Shown here: positions 40,269 through 50,637 of the stretch, piece by piece
Position numbering within the stretch: the stretch's first letter is position 1
Layout: every line of letters begins with the position of its first letter
DNA from: Cordylochernes scorpioides
Lineage: Eukaryota > Arthropoda > Arachnida > Pseudoscorpiones > Chernetidae
Assembly: GCA_030710605.1 (NCBI GenBank)
Contig: CP092877.1
Location: 44,066,406 to 44,130,405, forward strand
DNA: 64,000 nt
Direction: 5' to 3'
Position numbers and translations under genes: made by a program
The notes under the pieces: model-generated
Database searches by the model: none
Seen by the model: only the letters and a program-made list of their open reading frames with translations
What the model was told of the DNA's origin: nothing

Positions 40269-41150
40269 CAGGGGTGGCGAACCTGCGGCCTTAAGGCCGC
40301 ATGTGGCCTTTTCTTGCCCAAGTTGTGGCCTTTTCATAAATTCAAAATTATAATTTTTGTTTCGCAGTTTTCAATTACTTTCATTATTTTTTTTCTGTTT
40401 AAAAAAAAAAAAAAATGCTCCAATGGCCCCCGATTCTTGCAAAAGTCCAATCCCACCAGCGAGTGCAAGTAACCAAACCGGGCTCTGGCATTTGTAAGTG
40501 CAAAGTCGAACTGCTTTTCACATGTGTAGACATGTGGTGCGCTTACAGTAAAAAGCAGTCGCTAACTACCCACCATGATTATCATGGCCTGTACCACGTG
40601 TACTAGGGATAAGCAAAAAAAAAAAAAATAAAATAAAATAATAATAATAAAGAAAAGAGATGAGATTTTCTGCTTGAATTTTGATCATGTTGAGGATTAT
40701 GGTATGGTGGTGCAGTCATGGCTAAAATCTTGTGAAAGTATAATAACAAAAATGGTTTTGATCAGATATTGCTTTAATTGAGCTAAGTGATATATATAAA
40801 AAACATAATTTGATTAAAGTACTGCCTGGCTTAAGGCGTAAGAATAAAAAAAGAAAAGCTTATTTACATAATGTACAAAAGTTTTGGGCCGACCAACGGG
40901 GAAGAACAACAACGAGTTTTTATATGCAAAGCGTGACCTCTGGCGGTCGATTTAGCAGAATATTTGAATCTATGATATACAATTTCAAATAAAATAATAT
41001 TTTGATATAACATATATATATATATTATTTTTGATCCAATATATGCCTTTTTAATTAAATATACATATATATATATATATGGATGCGGCCTTCTCAAAAA
41101 ATGGTAAAATGAAAATTGGCCTTCTAATATAAAAAGGTTTGCCACCCCTG
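40269..41150. mobile_element. Non-autonomous hAT element
   Basis: Ends CAGGGGTGGCGAACCT and AGGTTTGCCACCCCTG with the 8-bp duplication GTTTAGAC (40261-40268 and 41151-41158), diagnostic of hAT. Subterminal ggccgcatgtggcc palindromes. No transposase ORF. The 60-residue ORF at 40810-40992 is not recognisable. A SINE sits inside. Confidence 0.9.
40405..40640 (+). repeat. SINE copy inside the hAT element
   Basis: Plus-oriented body of the same SINE that hosts the hAT, ending gggataagcaaaaaaaa. It lacks the tRNA head. Confidence 0.75.
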
Positions 41151-41362
41151 GTTTAGACCATCCTTCTACCAACCCCCTAAAATAAATAGTTGTAGGAATG
41201 CTTCTTGTAGCTAGACGTGCTAGAACTACATTGTATTGCTACCAGACAGTTCAGGGAATGGCACAACTACACCTTGTCTATCCTCACAGAATTTATTCAG
41301 ATTGGGTTTTTGCCATCTATCCCATCCAACATTGGTCAATCCTGATGTTTACAAGTTAAAGT

Positions 41363-41725
41363 AACTCCGCTTTTGCTGGTCCCAAACCCAGATGAAAAAG
41401 GAGGAAGGGGAGCAGTAACAAGCTCACTAAAAAACCTGGGCTCAGCGGGCCCGGCTGATAGTACCCTGTAAGGGCTCCAGGGATACAGGATGAGCAGTGT
41501 TTGTACTCCATGTTAGGAGCAGTTGCACATGGCATCTGTTCCTCATGTCAGAGGCGGCCATTTCTTTTGGAGCTAAGTCGGCCTGCCACTGAGTAGTGCT
41601 CCCAGTCTTAATGACAAAGGCAGACGCATTCTACTTCACCCAGTCATGATGGTTGTCAAACAGACACCATCAAGGGTCACAACTTGATACCCTAATATGA
41701 TTGAGTGGAGATAAGAAAGAAGAAG
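41363..41725 (+). mobile_element. Family D/LINE B 3'-end insertion
   Basis: Runs from cccagatgaaaaaggagg through ggcggccatttc to ...gagtggagataagaaagaag. The 12-bp duplication ACAAGTTAAAGT flanks it (41351-41362 and 41726-41737). It ends 9 nt from the donor of DNA2 exon 5. Confidence 0.78.
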
Positions 41726-41746
41726 ACAAGTTAAAGTGGAACTTAC

Positions 41747-41978
41747 TTTTTCCACCAATTTGTTGGCCTCCCTGATTTCAGCAGTGAGGGTGAGATCAAC
41801 TTTGCCTTTGATGCCGTAAGTTTTACACCAAACTGTATCCTCAATGTCATTGACTTTTTTAACATGGAAGTCTGCAGGCTTGTTGCGGTGAATGTAGGTT
41901 TGGAGCCAGTTGACGATGTGGTCTATGTATTCTGCTGTGTCGGACACCAGCTGGGATTTGGAGAGGTTCAGTGTACAC
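41747..41978 (-). CDS. DNA2: DNA2 exon 5: nuclease metal-binding aspartate
   Basis: Residues of about 225-302. CTLNLSKSQLVSDTAEYIDH and VNWLQTYIHRN lead to NDIEDTVWCKTYGIKGKVDL. The Asp of GKVDL is the metal-binding residue of the RecB-like nuclease. The acceptor is ...gatgtcccag and the donor GAAAAA before gtaagt, phase 0. Shorter than the human counterpart between the helix and the nuclease strand. Confidence 0.95.
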
Positions 41979-42051
41979 CTGGGACATCAATAGAAGATAG
42001 TTAGGATAATGACATTTATAAATTGGAGGAGGATTTGCTCAATGTACATTT

Positions 42052-42257
42052 ACACTCAAGGGTAAAACTTAAAGGAAGTTTCATATTTTGATTTCGCTGG
42101 TTGTCTTTTTTTTTAGGAGACAGAGGTTGTTCACACTTGGTTATCTCATGTGTCTTCAATAAAGGTTACTATGTATCAAATATATTTCAGAGTTATTGTC
42201 TGAATCCCGATATACATGCTAAAAGGTGAAACTTCCTTAAGTTTTGTCCATGAGTGT
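42052..42257. mobile_element. MITE family A
   Basis: Ends ACTCAAGGGTAAAACTT and AAGTTTTGTCCATGAGTG, about 206 bp, relative of 890-1094. Confidence 0.65.
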
Positions 42258-42504
42258 TGTTGCAAAGATATGTATACTAGAGGAATGGACCTGGCTTCAC
42301 ACAAGTATTATTCATTCTGAATTTAAGCCAAGTTTTGTTAGTTGGTCTGAAATTTGGCATATAAAGGGTGTCCAAAAAAAGTCAGTTAAAATTTTCTATT
42401 TTATAATTAGAACAGGTTTATTTTGTGAAATAGAGAAATTATTTCAGGTGAATCAGAGTTCTCTAAGAGTGATTCAAGGCTCTAGCCATAATCTGGACAT
42501 TGCC

Positions 42505-42790
42505 TTGTAATCCAGTTGGTCCATTCATTGAAGATTTAGTGAGGGTTGCTCAGGAGTGGTATAAACCATTGATTCTAGACAGCCAGGACCTGGGATAGAA
42601 TCCTGCATTGGGCACTTTTTTCTGAAGAAATAAATTTGTTTCAATGGCCCCAATTCTTTCAGAAGTTCAACCCCACCACTGAGAGTGTAAGTAACCACTT
42701 GTTAGTGCAAAAGTCAAACTACTTTCTACATGTGTAAACAAGGGTCCACTTATAGTAAAAGCAGTTGCTAACTACCCACCATTATCAGTT
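42505..42790 (+). repeat. tRNA-derived SINE
   Basis: aggagtggtataaaccattg head, gggatagaatcctgcattgg B-box-like stretch, and body with gtgtaaacaagggtccactt. Confidence 0.65.
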
Positions 42791-42954
42791 TTTGGATTTG
42801 CCTGTGGAAGAGAAAAATTTGCTTGAGAAAGCTTGCAACACCTCAAAATAATGAAACTCTTTGTCTAAAGATTTAGTTTTCTCCTTATTCATAAATTTCT
42901 GGAAAACTATTGCTTGAATAAAAGGATAAACTGCACTAAATATAGACATAAGGT

Positions 42955-43070
42955 ACAATTTGGGGATTATAGATTTAAAACAAAAGGTAACAAGACAACA
43001 TCCAAATGTATAAATTAGTGCAATGTTTCAGTAACAATGCTGTTGCATGGCTATTTAGTATTAGGGGGTC
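42955..43070. repeat. Family P fragment
   Basis: aaggtacaatttggggatta...gcaatgtttcagtaacaatg, half a palindrome. Confidence 0.5.
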
Positions 43071-43083
43071 TAATTGTACTTAC

Positions 43084-43169
43084 ATGGCCTTGACATGAGA
43101 CTCTTTCCTGAGTACTTCATCCAGTACTGCCTTAACTTCTTCCTTTGATCTCAGTTTGTCTTGAGTAGC
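43084..43169 (-). CDS. DNA2: DNA2 exon 4: nuclease helix
   Basis: Residues of about 197-224: ATQDKLRSKEEVKAVLDEVL and RKESHVKA, joining FQK of exon 3 and M-CTLNLSK of exon 5. The acceptor is ...gtggtcccag and the donor GCCAT before gtaagt. 86 nt keeps phase 0 to 2. Matches the EVFQKA...EIRHLKEMY region of animal DNA2. Confidence 0.92.
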
Positions 43170-43274
43170 CTGGGACCACACCAGACCTTGGTGAGAACAC
43201 TTTAGATTGTAATAAAGGACTCATGGAATATAAGGTTTTTTGCATATACATCACTAAGTAAATATTGAAACCAT

Positions 43275-43555
43275 TTTAGCAAACTCCGCCTTTGCCGGTC
43301 CCAATCCTGGATGAAAAAGGAGGAGGGGGAGCAGTAACAAGCTTGCTGAAAAACCTGGGCTCAGCTGATAGTACCCTGTAAGGGCTACTGATCCAGGACG
43401 TCTGTACTCCATGTTAGGAGCGGCTGAACATGGCGTCTGTTCCTCATGTCAGAGGCGGCCATTCATATTGGAGCTAAGTCGGCCTGCCACTGAGTAGTGC
43501 TCCCAGTCTTAATGACAAAGGCAGACACATTCTACTTCACCCAGTCATGAAAATA
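43275..43555 (+). repeat. Family D copy
   Basis: cctggatgaaaaaggaggag...agaggcggccattcatattg...ttctacttcacccagtcatg, close to the 41363 copy. Confidence 0.65.
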
Positions 43556-43611
43556 AGAAATAAGAAGTAAATTCTATAAAATTTAATAAAAAAATAACTT
43601 CTCTCTCTCTC

Positions 43612-43700
43612 TCTAACTGTTCCTACTGCAATGAGAGGGGGTCTGGCTCATCAGTGATAAACCCTTTCAGCAGTTTCACCAGGTTAATCTACCTGAGATC
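43612..43700. repeat. Family E fragment
   Basis: ctggctcatcagtgataaac, a diverged copy of the CTGATGAGCC region at 21136. Confidence 0.55.
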
Positions 43701-43733
43701 TCTAGTGTTGGATTTGGCTTCTTTATATATGTA

Positions 43734-44227
43734 CTAGCGGACGTACCCGGCTTCGCCCGGGTTTTACCCGAGTAATGGTTTGTCTAACGAATCTCTCAAT
43801 AAAGTGAACATTTTTTCCCGGTCCCTTGAAAAATACTTGATAAGTTGAATAAAATCAATATTAATTGGTTCCCTCAGTAATTGGAAATTAAAGGAATAGT
43901 ATTTTGCCTTGGAATTGTATCATTATTCTTGTCTCAAATAAATTGCCGTGTCATCCTGAATTTTGTCTTTCCTAATTTTCTACATTACAAAATCATCGTA
44001 TCATCATGATAATATTTAGAGCAGATTGGAGAATTATAACAGATAAATTAGAATATTTATCTTGATTATTTTTAGGCAAAAAGTTATTTCAAAAATTTTA
44101 TTTGTGAGAAACCTTCCCAGTACTATACTAAATAACTTCCCAAAGTTTCATGGCGTTCCAATGAGTGGTTTGGTCAGGCATAAAGGACAGACAGACACAC
44201 ATACATTCATTTTTATATATATATAGA
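43734..44227 (-). mobile_element. Non-autonomous Helitron
   Basis: Minus strand begins TCTATATATATATAAAAATG and ends with a CCCGGGCGaagCCGGG-type hairpin, then CTAG. It lies between A and T. 494 bp, no ORF. Confidence 0.85.
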
Positions 44228-44229
44228 TA

Positions 44230-44296
44230 TACACTAATGGACAAAACTTGAGGAAGTGGAAAGTCTTTTCTGTTACCGTTGTCCATGAGTTTAGTT
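44230..44296. mobile_element. Minimal MITE family A
   Basis: Only the two inverted ends (taatggacaaaacttgagga and ttgtccatgagttta) with ~25 bp between. Confidence 0.6.
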
Positions 44297-44397
44297 GGCA
44301 ATTTAGGAGAATTTTAGGTGAAAATTATTTAAGGAAATAAGCTGTAAACAGTATAAATAAATAAATTCTTATTACCTATAATAAATTTACCTGCCTA

Positions 44398-44612
44398 TAG
44401 ATAAGACCAAATCCAAATAATTTAATAGTGTGTGACATTTCAGCAACAGCATTGTTACCATCATTAGACAAAAGAATTTAAAAAAAAAACATTTTTTTAT
44501 TATTTTGTCTAATGATGGTAACAATGCTGTTGCTGAAACGTCACATACTATTAAATTATTTGGATTAGGTCTTATTTTCTTGTATCTATAATCCAATTTG
44601 TGCTTTATCATT
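44398..44612. repeat. Family P palindrome
   Basis: Inverted arms aataagaccaaatcc-type ... gatggtaacaatgctgttgc followed by tgaaacgtcaca, with a short A/T centre at 44470-44500. Confidence 0.75.
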
Positions 44613-45250
44613 ACCTACCTATAATAAACTTATTGCCTAATAATTCTTATTACCTTTTATTTATAATATCTATAATACAAATTGTGCCTGTAGAAATAAG
44701 GTATAATTCTATGAAAGACCATAGCTTGAAAACAAGGCTAAACCCAATCGTGGAGGTGGTCTCTTCTGAAAGGCCAAGTCATGACAATCATTCAACCAAA
44801 ACAAGACTCTGATAAGAGATGACTTCCAGGAGAGACCAGGAACTCTACTGTATAAATAAATATTTGCATGATGCATTAGTGCGCCATCTGTTATAAGAAA
44901 TTGATTCTTTTTTTATGCTTAAACCTTTTTAAATAAAATAATTTTCTACTGCCCTACTGCAATGATAAAATAAAGAGTGTAGTATAAAATTATTTTATTT
45001 AAAAAAGAAACATGGACATCAAAAATAGTTACATTTCTTATATACAAATAATTACATATACCTGGGGGGTGAAGTCCGACCACACCTCCCTGCGGTCCCC
45101 CCTGGACCCTTGGAATATTCGACCAAATTCTGGTTCGTCTCCAAGGTGACTAACGTGGCAACGGCACCCATTTTCCAATGAAGAACAACATTACATATAC
45201 CTCCTGCATTGATATTGCTCCTGGGAGAAGTTAGGTATGCAACCAACCAT
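44613..45250. other. Intron 3 sequence with a short inverted repeat
   Basis: 44930-45020 contains an ataaaataattttctactgc inverted repeat related to family E. The rest, including the 71-residue ORF 45052-45267, is unrecognised. Confidence 0.4.
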
Positions 45251-45254
45251 ATAC

Positions 45255-45811
45255 AGTAAAAACCCATTAGAGGACACTATCTTTAGAGGTTACCTCCCTG
45301 AGAATACCATACTGAATATGATCAGATTCTTACAAAATAAATATGGGAAATTTGCTTATATAGAGAACCTCCATGAGAGGACACCTCTCAACAAAAGACA
45401 GTTTTTATCACCAAAATTGCCTTTTTTTTTAACTAATTAACAGGGGGGTCTAAACCATTGATTTTTAACCGCTACGACCCAGGATCAAATCCCGTATTGA
45501 GCATTTTTTTCTAATTAAAAAAAAAAATGCTCCAATGGCCCCCAATTCTTGCTAAAGTCCAACCCCACCAGTGAGTGCAAGTAACCAAACGGGCCTCTGG
45601 CACATTTGTAAGTGCAAAGTTGAACTGCTTTTCATATGTGTAGACATGTGGTGCACTTACAGTAAAAATAGTCGCCTACTTCTACCCACCCTGATTATCA
45701 TGGCCTGTACCACATGTACTAGGGGTAATAAAACAAAACTAATTAGAAGTAAGAAAGCACCTCTCCCTAAAGACACTTTGTGTTGTAATTTGCAGGGAGG
45801 TAGTTCTACTG
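45255..45811. mobile_element. Pogo-like MITE family C interrupted by a SINE
   Basis: Ends CAGTAAAAACCCATTAGAGG and ...ggtagttctactg at TA sites, with internal gagaggacacctctc blocks. A plus-oriented SINE occupies about 45442-45735. Confidence 0.7.
45442..45735 (+). repeat. tRNA-derived SINE
   Basis: gggggtctaaaccattgatt head, ggatcaaatcccgtattg, body aagtccaaccccaccagtga and ...ctgtaccacatgtactaggg. Confidence 0.78.
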
Positions 45812-45912
45812 TACCAAAGAACCAGCTAGTTGTTTATCTCTCAAGATCTAACAGTGCACTTGTTCTATGAAGATTGCAGAGTATTTTGTAAACAGAATAG
45901 AGTTTTAAAATA

Positions 45913-46087
45913 CAGTAGGACCTCCATGAGAGGACACTCAGACTATAGGACACCTCTCTAAAAAGCACAGCTTTAATTTTCAAAATAATCATTTTTATTA
46001 TTTAGCAACTCTCCAGTAAGAGGACATCTCTCCCTAAAGGACACTTTGGCTCTGCAATTAGGTGTCCTTTACAGGGAGGTTCTACTG
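45913..46087. mobile_element. MITE family C
   Basis: 175 bp, CAGTAGGACCTCC ends, TA flanks, same length as 8545-8719. Confidence 0.78.
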
Positions 46088-46299
46088 TATAAGTAAAATA
46101 TTTATTTCTCTATCAGAGATTGTACCTCTATAGCTTATCTTGAATTATTGTTTTATAGGAACAAGTTTATAGATCTGGCCGGGATTTGGAGAATATAAAT
46201 TGACATTTATAGCGGTACCAAGAGCTAAGAACATCTATTGACCACATACTGGAGGGATCCACCTTTAAGAATAAAGGGAGAGGAATGCAAGGAAGGATT

Positions 46300-46620
46300 A
46301 GTTCAATATTCTTATAAAGTGGTCCAGTATGTAAAGATAGGAAAAGAATTGCGCAAGGATCAAATAGCGTTCCATGATGGTGACACCTGAATCAATGATC
46401 CAGCCTCTAGACCTATGCTCTTGGTGAAATTCTCCTCTATACCGGAAGTTCTTTAAGATGGAGGTCACCACGCCGAACTGTTCCTCACTGTGGATGAGCA
46501 GGACGATGTCGTCGGCATAGGCGAGGACATTCCCGGGGCCAAGCACTTGCTCAAGGCGACTGTATAGAGACAGAAGCATGGAGTAGAACTTCTTTATAAA
46601 GTACACCCCTAGTTGCTGAG
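46300..46620 (-). pseudogene. LINE reverse transcriptase fragment
   Basis: Encodes SLYSRLEQVLGPGNVLAYADD then IVLLIHSEEQFGVV. YADD is the RT catalytic box. Fragment of about 100 residues, probably from the I/Jockey-group LINEs here. Confidence 0.8.
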
Positions 46621-46624
46621 CCAG

Positions 46625-46737
46625 TGTCCTCTTAGCAGAGAACAGCTAATTGTAAAGATGGTAAATTTGCCAATGAAAACTGTCCTTTATAGAGGTGTCT
46701 TCTAGTGGAAGTGTCTTCTCATGGAGTATGTTCTACT
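46625..46737. repeat. MITE family C, partial
   Basis: gtgtcctcttagcagag...catggagtatgttctactgt. The left end is lost. Confidence 0.5.
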
Positions 46738-46790
46738 GTGTTGTTGTTTCTTATCCACTTGTAAAAGATTACACAAATTCCATGAACCCA
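46738..46790 (-). mobile_element. LINE family A tail
   Basis: gttgttgtttcttatccact...attccatga, only the terminal part. Confidence 0.55.
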
Positions 46791-46954
46791 TGTTACCCAC
46801 AAACATCACACCAAACTTTCCTATTTATATGTTCAGTCTTATTTTCCTCTTGTGTGATTTCCATCTACAATCCAAATTATGGAATTTTTTTTTTTTTACT
46901 TATCCTTTTAGTCTAAATTAGACAAGATCTTGGAGGTCGTGCTTGTAAAGAAGC

Positions 46955-47672
46955 TCAATAACTCTTCTTGGTTCTATGTACAGGGATCCTTTGTCCTTTC
47001 CAATGCAATTTAGTGTATGTGGGGGGAGTGGCCTCTTCCATTTTGCAACTAGTGCACATGGGGAAGCTTTTGGCTCCCTCTTTATAGACTAGAGGGTGCA
47101 GGTGACCAGATTTCCATCTGGCCAACTGTGTCGATTCCCTTCTGTTTAGTTGGAGGGTCTGTTTTTTGGGGTTTTCTACCTGGTACCAAGAATGATGGAA
47201 ACTATCTCTATGGTTCCTTATTAGTTGTAGTTTCAGTTTGTTAATATGGTCCCTTGCTGAAAGGTAGGTCTCGGAGTTCACCACATCAGGATGTCCAGCT
47301 GCTCCTTCCTTTGCCAATCTGTCGGTCTCCTCATTTCCAGAGACTCCCACATGTGATGGAATCCATTGTAGACTTATTTTGGTATTTTTATTCAGTTTGT
47401 TGATTTCTGCAGCAATGTTTTTGAGGAGTCTGTCTTGTGAATAGTAGCAGTTTTTAATTTCAAAGATGGCGGCTTTTGAATCTGTATAAATTATTATGTT
47501 TTTAGTCTCGTATTTCTCTATGAGTTTTAGAGCTTGTAGTATGGCTGTTAGTTCAGATCTGAAAACTGACAAGTTCTTTAAATTTTGATTCTTCTTTTTA
47601 TTTCCATACTATCTTTAAGGATGAGAACTCCACTGCCAGAGGAGCCATTCTCCACCAGTGAGCCATCGGTGT
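46955..47672 (-). pseudogene. LINE RNase H and C-terminal domain
   Basis: YTDGS (first Asp, just beyond the transposon), FRSELTAILQAL (Glu), IIIYTDSKAAIFEI (Asp) and PSHVGVSGNEETDRLAKEGA (His/Asp) make a complete RNase HI site. The frame slips near 47585 and after EEATP, where the family reads EHIL. Confidence 0.88.
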
Positions 47673-47673
47673 A

Positions 47674-48977
47674 CAGGGTGTACCAGGTAAATTGGGAATT
47701 TCAACAATGGTATTTTAACTGAAATTTTTTGCAAGTAAAAATTAAAATATCCGAATGAAATTTGACACAGTAGTAGATAAAAGGATATAGTTTTTATTTA
47801 TTCAATGTAGTTTCCATTATTAGCTACAACAGTCTCGAGGCGAGTGCGGAATGAAGCACAGGCCTTGGCAACGATGACCTTGTCCATTTGGGTCATCACC
47901 GTGTGAACTGCTTTCTTGACAGACTGGATGGTGGTATGAGGAGCTTCGTTGACATCTCTCTCAACAACGCCCCATACATAGTAGTCGAGGGGATTGCAAT
48001 CTGGAGAATTAGGGGGCCAAATATCAGGACCCCAGTGACTAGGGACGTTAAGTGTCAGCCACGATTGTGTCTTTTTTGCCTTATGGGCTGGAGCTGAGTC
48101 CTGTTGGAAGACATACTTCCTTCCTGCGGCCACCATGTCCATCCAAGGCTTCACAACGGTCTCCAGAACATTGATGTAGGTGTCAGCGTTCATCCTAAGG
48201 CCCTTCTCAAAGAAATGGGGAGGCATGACATCACCTTCACTGCTGATAACGCCAAGGACCATTACGGAGGCAGGAAATTTCGTGTGCATCACGACAGGTA
48301 TCTCTGAGGGGTCTTTACAGATCCAGCGATCATTCCTGGGATTTACCTTTTGGTCCACGTCAAAGTTCTTTTCGTCAGAGAAGAACCTTAGCATGCCAAA
48401 AGAGTCGTGTTTCAGGTTGTTGAGGAGGGCAGCAGCCTTTCCTTTTCTGTTATTCTTCATATTCTCAGTCAGCAACTGACCTTTCCGAAGGGCATAAGAC
48501 TTGAGACCAAGGTCCTCATGGATAGTTCTGACAATTGTCATAGAGCCAACGTCCATTTCCTTGGCTATGGCCCTCATGCTCTTCCCAGGGTTTCCATCAA
48601 TCTTCTCCTTGACATTTTTGACAAATTCTTCGCCTCTTACCCTGTCCGATCGACGCGAGTGCTTTTTCCTTGTAGCTATCCCCTCTTTGTTACTGTCGGC
48701 CTCATCAAACTGCTTCTTGACACGATAAATAGTGGTTTTGGGCAACTTAAGAAAATCCACTATCTCTTTGGGGCTCCTTCCGGCGCGCAGAGCAACAATG
48801 ATGGCAGCTCGATTTTCAAATTCTCGGTTACTCTTTATCACTACACTGCGCACACATGTACTGTTGCATTTTACATGAATATGGCTACGTAATGAAAAAA
48901 AAAACAAGTTTTTAATCTCAAGTAGTTTTTGTTTTATGGACTGTCAAAGTTAGTCCCAATTTACCTGGTACACCCTG
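47674..48977 (-). mobile_element. Tc1/mariner-superfamily DD37D (maT-like) transposon
   Basis: 1,304 bp with ends CAGGGTGTACCAGGTAAATT and the reciprocal at TA (47672-47673 and 48978-48979). Confidence 0.93.
47798..48907 (-). CDS. DD37D transposase, uninterrupted ORF
   Basis: 369 residues as read. HTH-type N-terminus AALRAGRSPKEIVDFL-like with TTIYRVKKQF, second HTH (MRAIAKEMDVGSMTIV), then FFSDEKNFDVD, FQQDSAPAHKA and NSPDCNPLDYYVWG. 37 residues separate the second and third aspartates, as in maT. The first ~24 residues lack family features, and a start near IKSNREFENRA is likelier. No internal stop, so it may be functional. Confidence 0.93.
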   Translation of the reverse strand: MFFFSLRSHIHVKCNSTCVRSVVIKSNREFENRAAIIVALRAGRSPKEIVDFLKLPKTTIYRVKKQFDEADSNKEGIATRKKHSRRSDRVRGEEFVKNVKEKIDGNPGKSMRAIAKEMDVGSMTIVRTIHEDLGLKSYALRKGQLLTENMKNNRKGKAAALLNNLKHDSFGMLRFFSDEKNFDVDQKVNPRNDRWICKDPSEIPVVMHTKFPASVMVLGVISSEGDVMPPHFFEKGLRMNADTYINVLETVVKPWMDMVAAGRKYVFQQDSAPAHKAKKTQSWLTLNVPSHWGPDIWPPNSPDCNPLDYYVWGVVERDVNEAPHTTIQSVKKAVHTVMTQMDKVIVAKACASFRTRLETVVANNGNYIE

Positions 48978-49444
48978 TATATCTGTATGGTCTCTGTCTG
49001 CTTTTTCAATCCTCTCCATAGCGAGGCTCCTGAGTAGTCCGGGGTGGTCTGCCCCTTTGGAGCATTCTTGCTCAAGATCCAGGTTGTAGGAAATTTCTGG
49101 TCTTTCTTTATATGGTGCATTTGGTTCTGGGCATTTCTATTTCTTGTGCTGTTTGGTAGTAGTTCCCGGTAGGCTAGGTGCATTGGGCTAAGTCTTTTGA
49201 GTCTGGTTTTTGGTTTCCATTTTCGTATGAATTCTCCGGTTCTGAGTGATTTTGGTGCATTTACTCTCTTGTATATATAATCAGCTAAGCCGATTTTTCT
49301 CCGGTGTGTAAGAAGCAACAGGTTGGCCTCAATCTCTGCAATTTTGGTTGGACAGGTGTTTCTGAGTCCACATATGATTCTTGCAGCACTGCTCTGTATC
49401 TGATCGATTTTATTCAGGTTGGTCTTGCTCGCCGTCTGCCACAT
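48978..49444 (-). pseudogene. LINE RT C-terminal region and linker
   Basis: MWQTASKTNLNKIDQIQSSA, ARIICGLRNTCPTKIAEIEA and RRKIGLADYIYKR resemble the RT thumb to RNase H linker of I-group LINEs. The ORF ends at the transposon junction. Confidence 0.85.
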
Positions 49445-49502
49445 GGGTTGGGCATATTCAAAGATTGGTCTGATAAGGGCCAGATATGTTTTGCGCAGAG
49501 TA

Positions 49503-49700
49503 TCCCTATCTGCGCCCCAAGCCCGGATGTAAAAGGAGGAAGGGGAGCAGTAACAAGCTCGTTAAAAAACCAGGTTTCAGTTGGCCCGACTGATAGCACC
49601 CTGTAAGGGCTCCTATTCTTGGGTTACAGGATATTCAGCAGCGTCTGTTCTCCATGTTAGGAGCGGCTGCACAGGGCGTCTGTTCCTCATGTTAGAGGCG
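49503..49700 (+). repeat. Family D fragment
   Basis: aagcccggatgtaaaaggag...agaggcggccatttaa, abutting the LINE. Confidence 0.62.
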
Positions 49701-50089
49701 GCCATTTAATACCAGGTCAAAGTCAAAGTTACACCTCTCTGTAGGTGACCTCGGGGAAACACTGGATAAAACCAGCTCTCTAACGTAACTGGCATATAAC
49801 CTATATGGAGTCGTGCACATGAAAAAAATAAACTAAATAAAAATATAAAAATTAAAAATAAATGATTAATCCAAATTGAATAGGTGGTACAAACTATCAG
49901 AAACGCTAGATTGCACAATCAGGAGATGCTTTTACCACCTGCCCTGTACTAGAAATGTACATGAGTACATTTCCTTCATTGGTTCGAACTAAATATGGTT
50001 GTAACAAGTCAACTCTACCCTGATCCCATTTTAGAGCATAGTGGAGCCACCATCTTGACTGGAACAATGGTGAAAGCTCCATGGCCTGG
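49701..50089. other. Intron 3 sequence, nothing recognised
   Basis: Short ORFs only. aatcaggagatgctttt near 49917 weakly resembles the hammerhead-element family ends. Confidence 0.4.
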
Positions 50090-50310
50090 TGCAACTCATG
50101 GACAAAACTTAGTAGAAAGTCTTTGATGTCGCCAGTTGTCTATTTTTTTATTTTTTTTATTTTAAAGAGACAGAGGCAATTTTGTTCACACTTGGTTATC
50201 TTGTGTGTCTTCAATAAAAGTCACTGTGTATCAAATATTTTTCAGAGTTATTGTCTGAATCCCGATATACATGCTAAAAGGTACAACTTCCTTAAGTTTT
50301 ATCCATGAGA
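50090..50310. mobile_element. MITE family A
   Basis: CTCATGGACAAAACTTAGTA and aagttttatccatgag ends. The interior matches 42052-42257 closely (tggttatcttgtgtgtcttc). It ends about 30 nt from the exon 3 donor. Confidence 0.68.
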
Positions 50311-50341
50311 TCAAAGATTAAAAAATAAATAAAAGCAACAC

Positions 50342-50600
50342 CTTTTGAAAAACTTCATGGACCACGGTTCCTTTGAGCATAAAGGTGTTGGGGGTGAGCA
50401 TCCCAGGGAACTTCTCCATGAAGAAGGCCCTGCGAGGACAGCTGCAGGCGTAGGAGAGGACCGTGGTAGAGAGCAGGATGTCCGGGTAGACCAGGAGATA
50501 CCCAGCATCATCAGTGATGTCAGCGTGGCCAGCCACAAACTTGGAGATGACACGGACTGGAGTTCCCACGTTGACATTGCTATGTGCCCTGACACCACAC
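50342..50600 (-). CDS. DNA2: DNA2 exon 3: OB region, first Fe-S cysteine, nuclease start
   Basis: Residues of about 110-196. CGVRAHSNVNVGTPVRVIS and GYLLVYPDILLSTTVLSYAC end the OB-like fold. CPRRAFFMEKFPG gives the first Fe-S ligand, and GTVVHEVFQK the nuclease His. The acceptor is ...tagacagacag; of three nearby CAGs only this one keeps phase with exon 2 (TG plus G gives Trp, as in the NDWCSV-type join of other animals). The donor is AAAAG before gtgttg, a weak site. Confidence 0.94.
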
Positions 50601-50637
50601 CTGTCTGTCTACACATCAGAAATTTGGGCTATAATAT

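Larger units (their letters stand above)
46875..49500 (-). mobile_element. I/Jockey-group LINE 3' half, split by a DD37D transposon
   Basis: Minus-strand order: RT C-terminus (LIRPIFEYAQPMWQTASKTN, 49500-49360), linker, RNase H (YTDGSLVENG... at about 47670), then the Cys/His C-terminus (FPMCTSCKMEEATP, about 47040) and a poly(A) stretch at 46885-46900. The transposon 47674-48977 inserted at a TA in RNase H. 5'-truncated at about 49500. Confidence 0.88.

Noticed and set aside
40810..40992. 60-aa ORF within the hAT element as a transposase remnant
   Set aside because: Contains no hAT dimerisation or catalytic motif.
42360..42400. Possible mariner terminus (aagggtgtccaaaaaaagtc)
   Set aside because: Only one end found and no inverted partner or TA-bounded element.
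45052..45267. 71-aa ORF
   Set aside because: No recognisable motif; no conservation evidence in the window.
48407..48892. 161-aa plus-strand ORF
   Set aside because: Antisense of the DD37D transposase gene.
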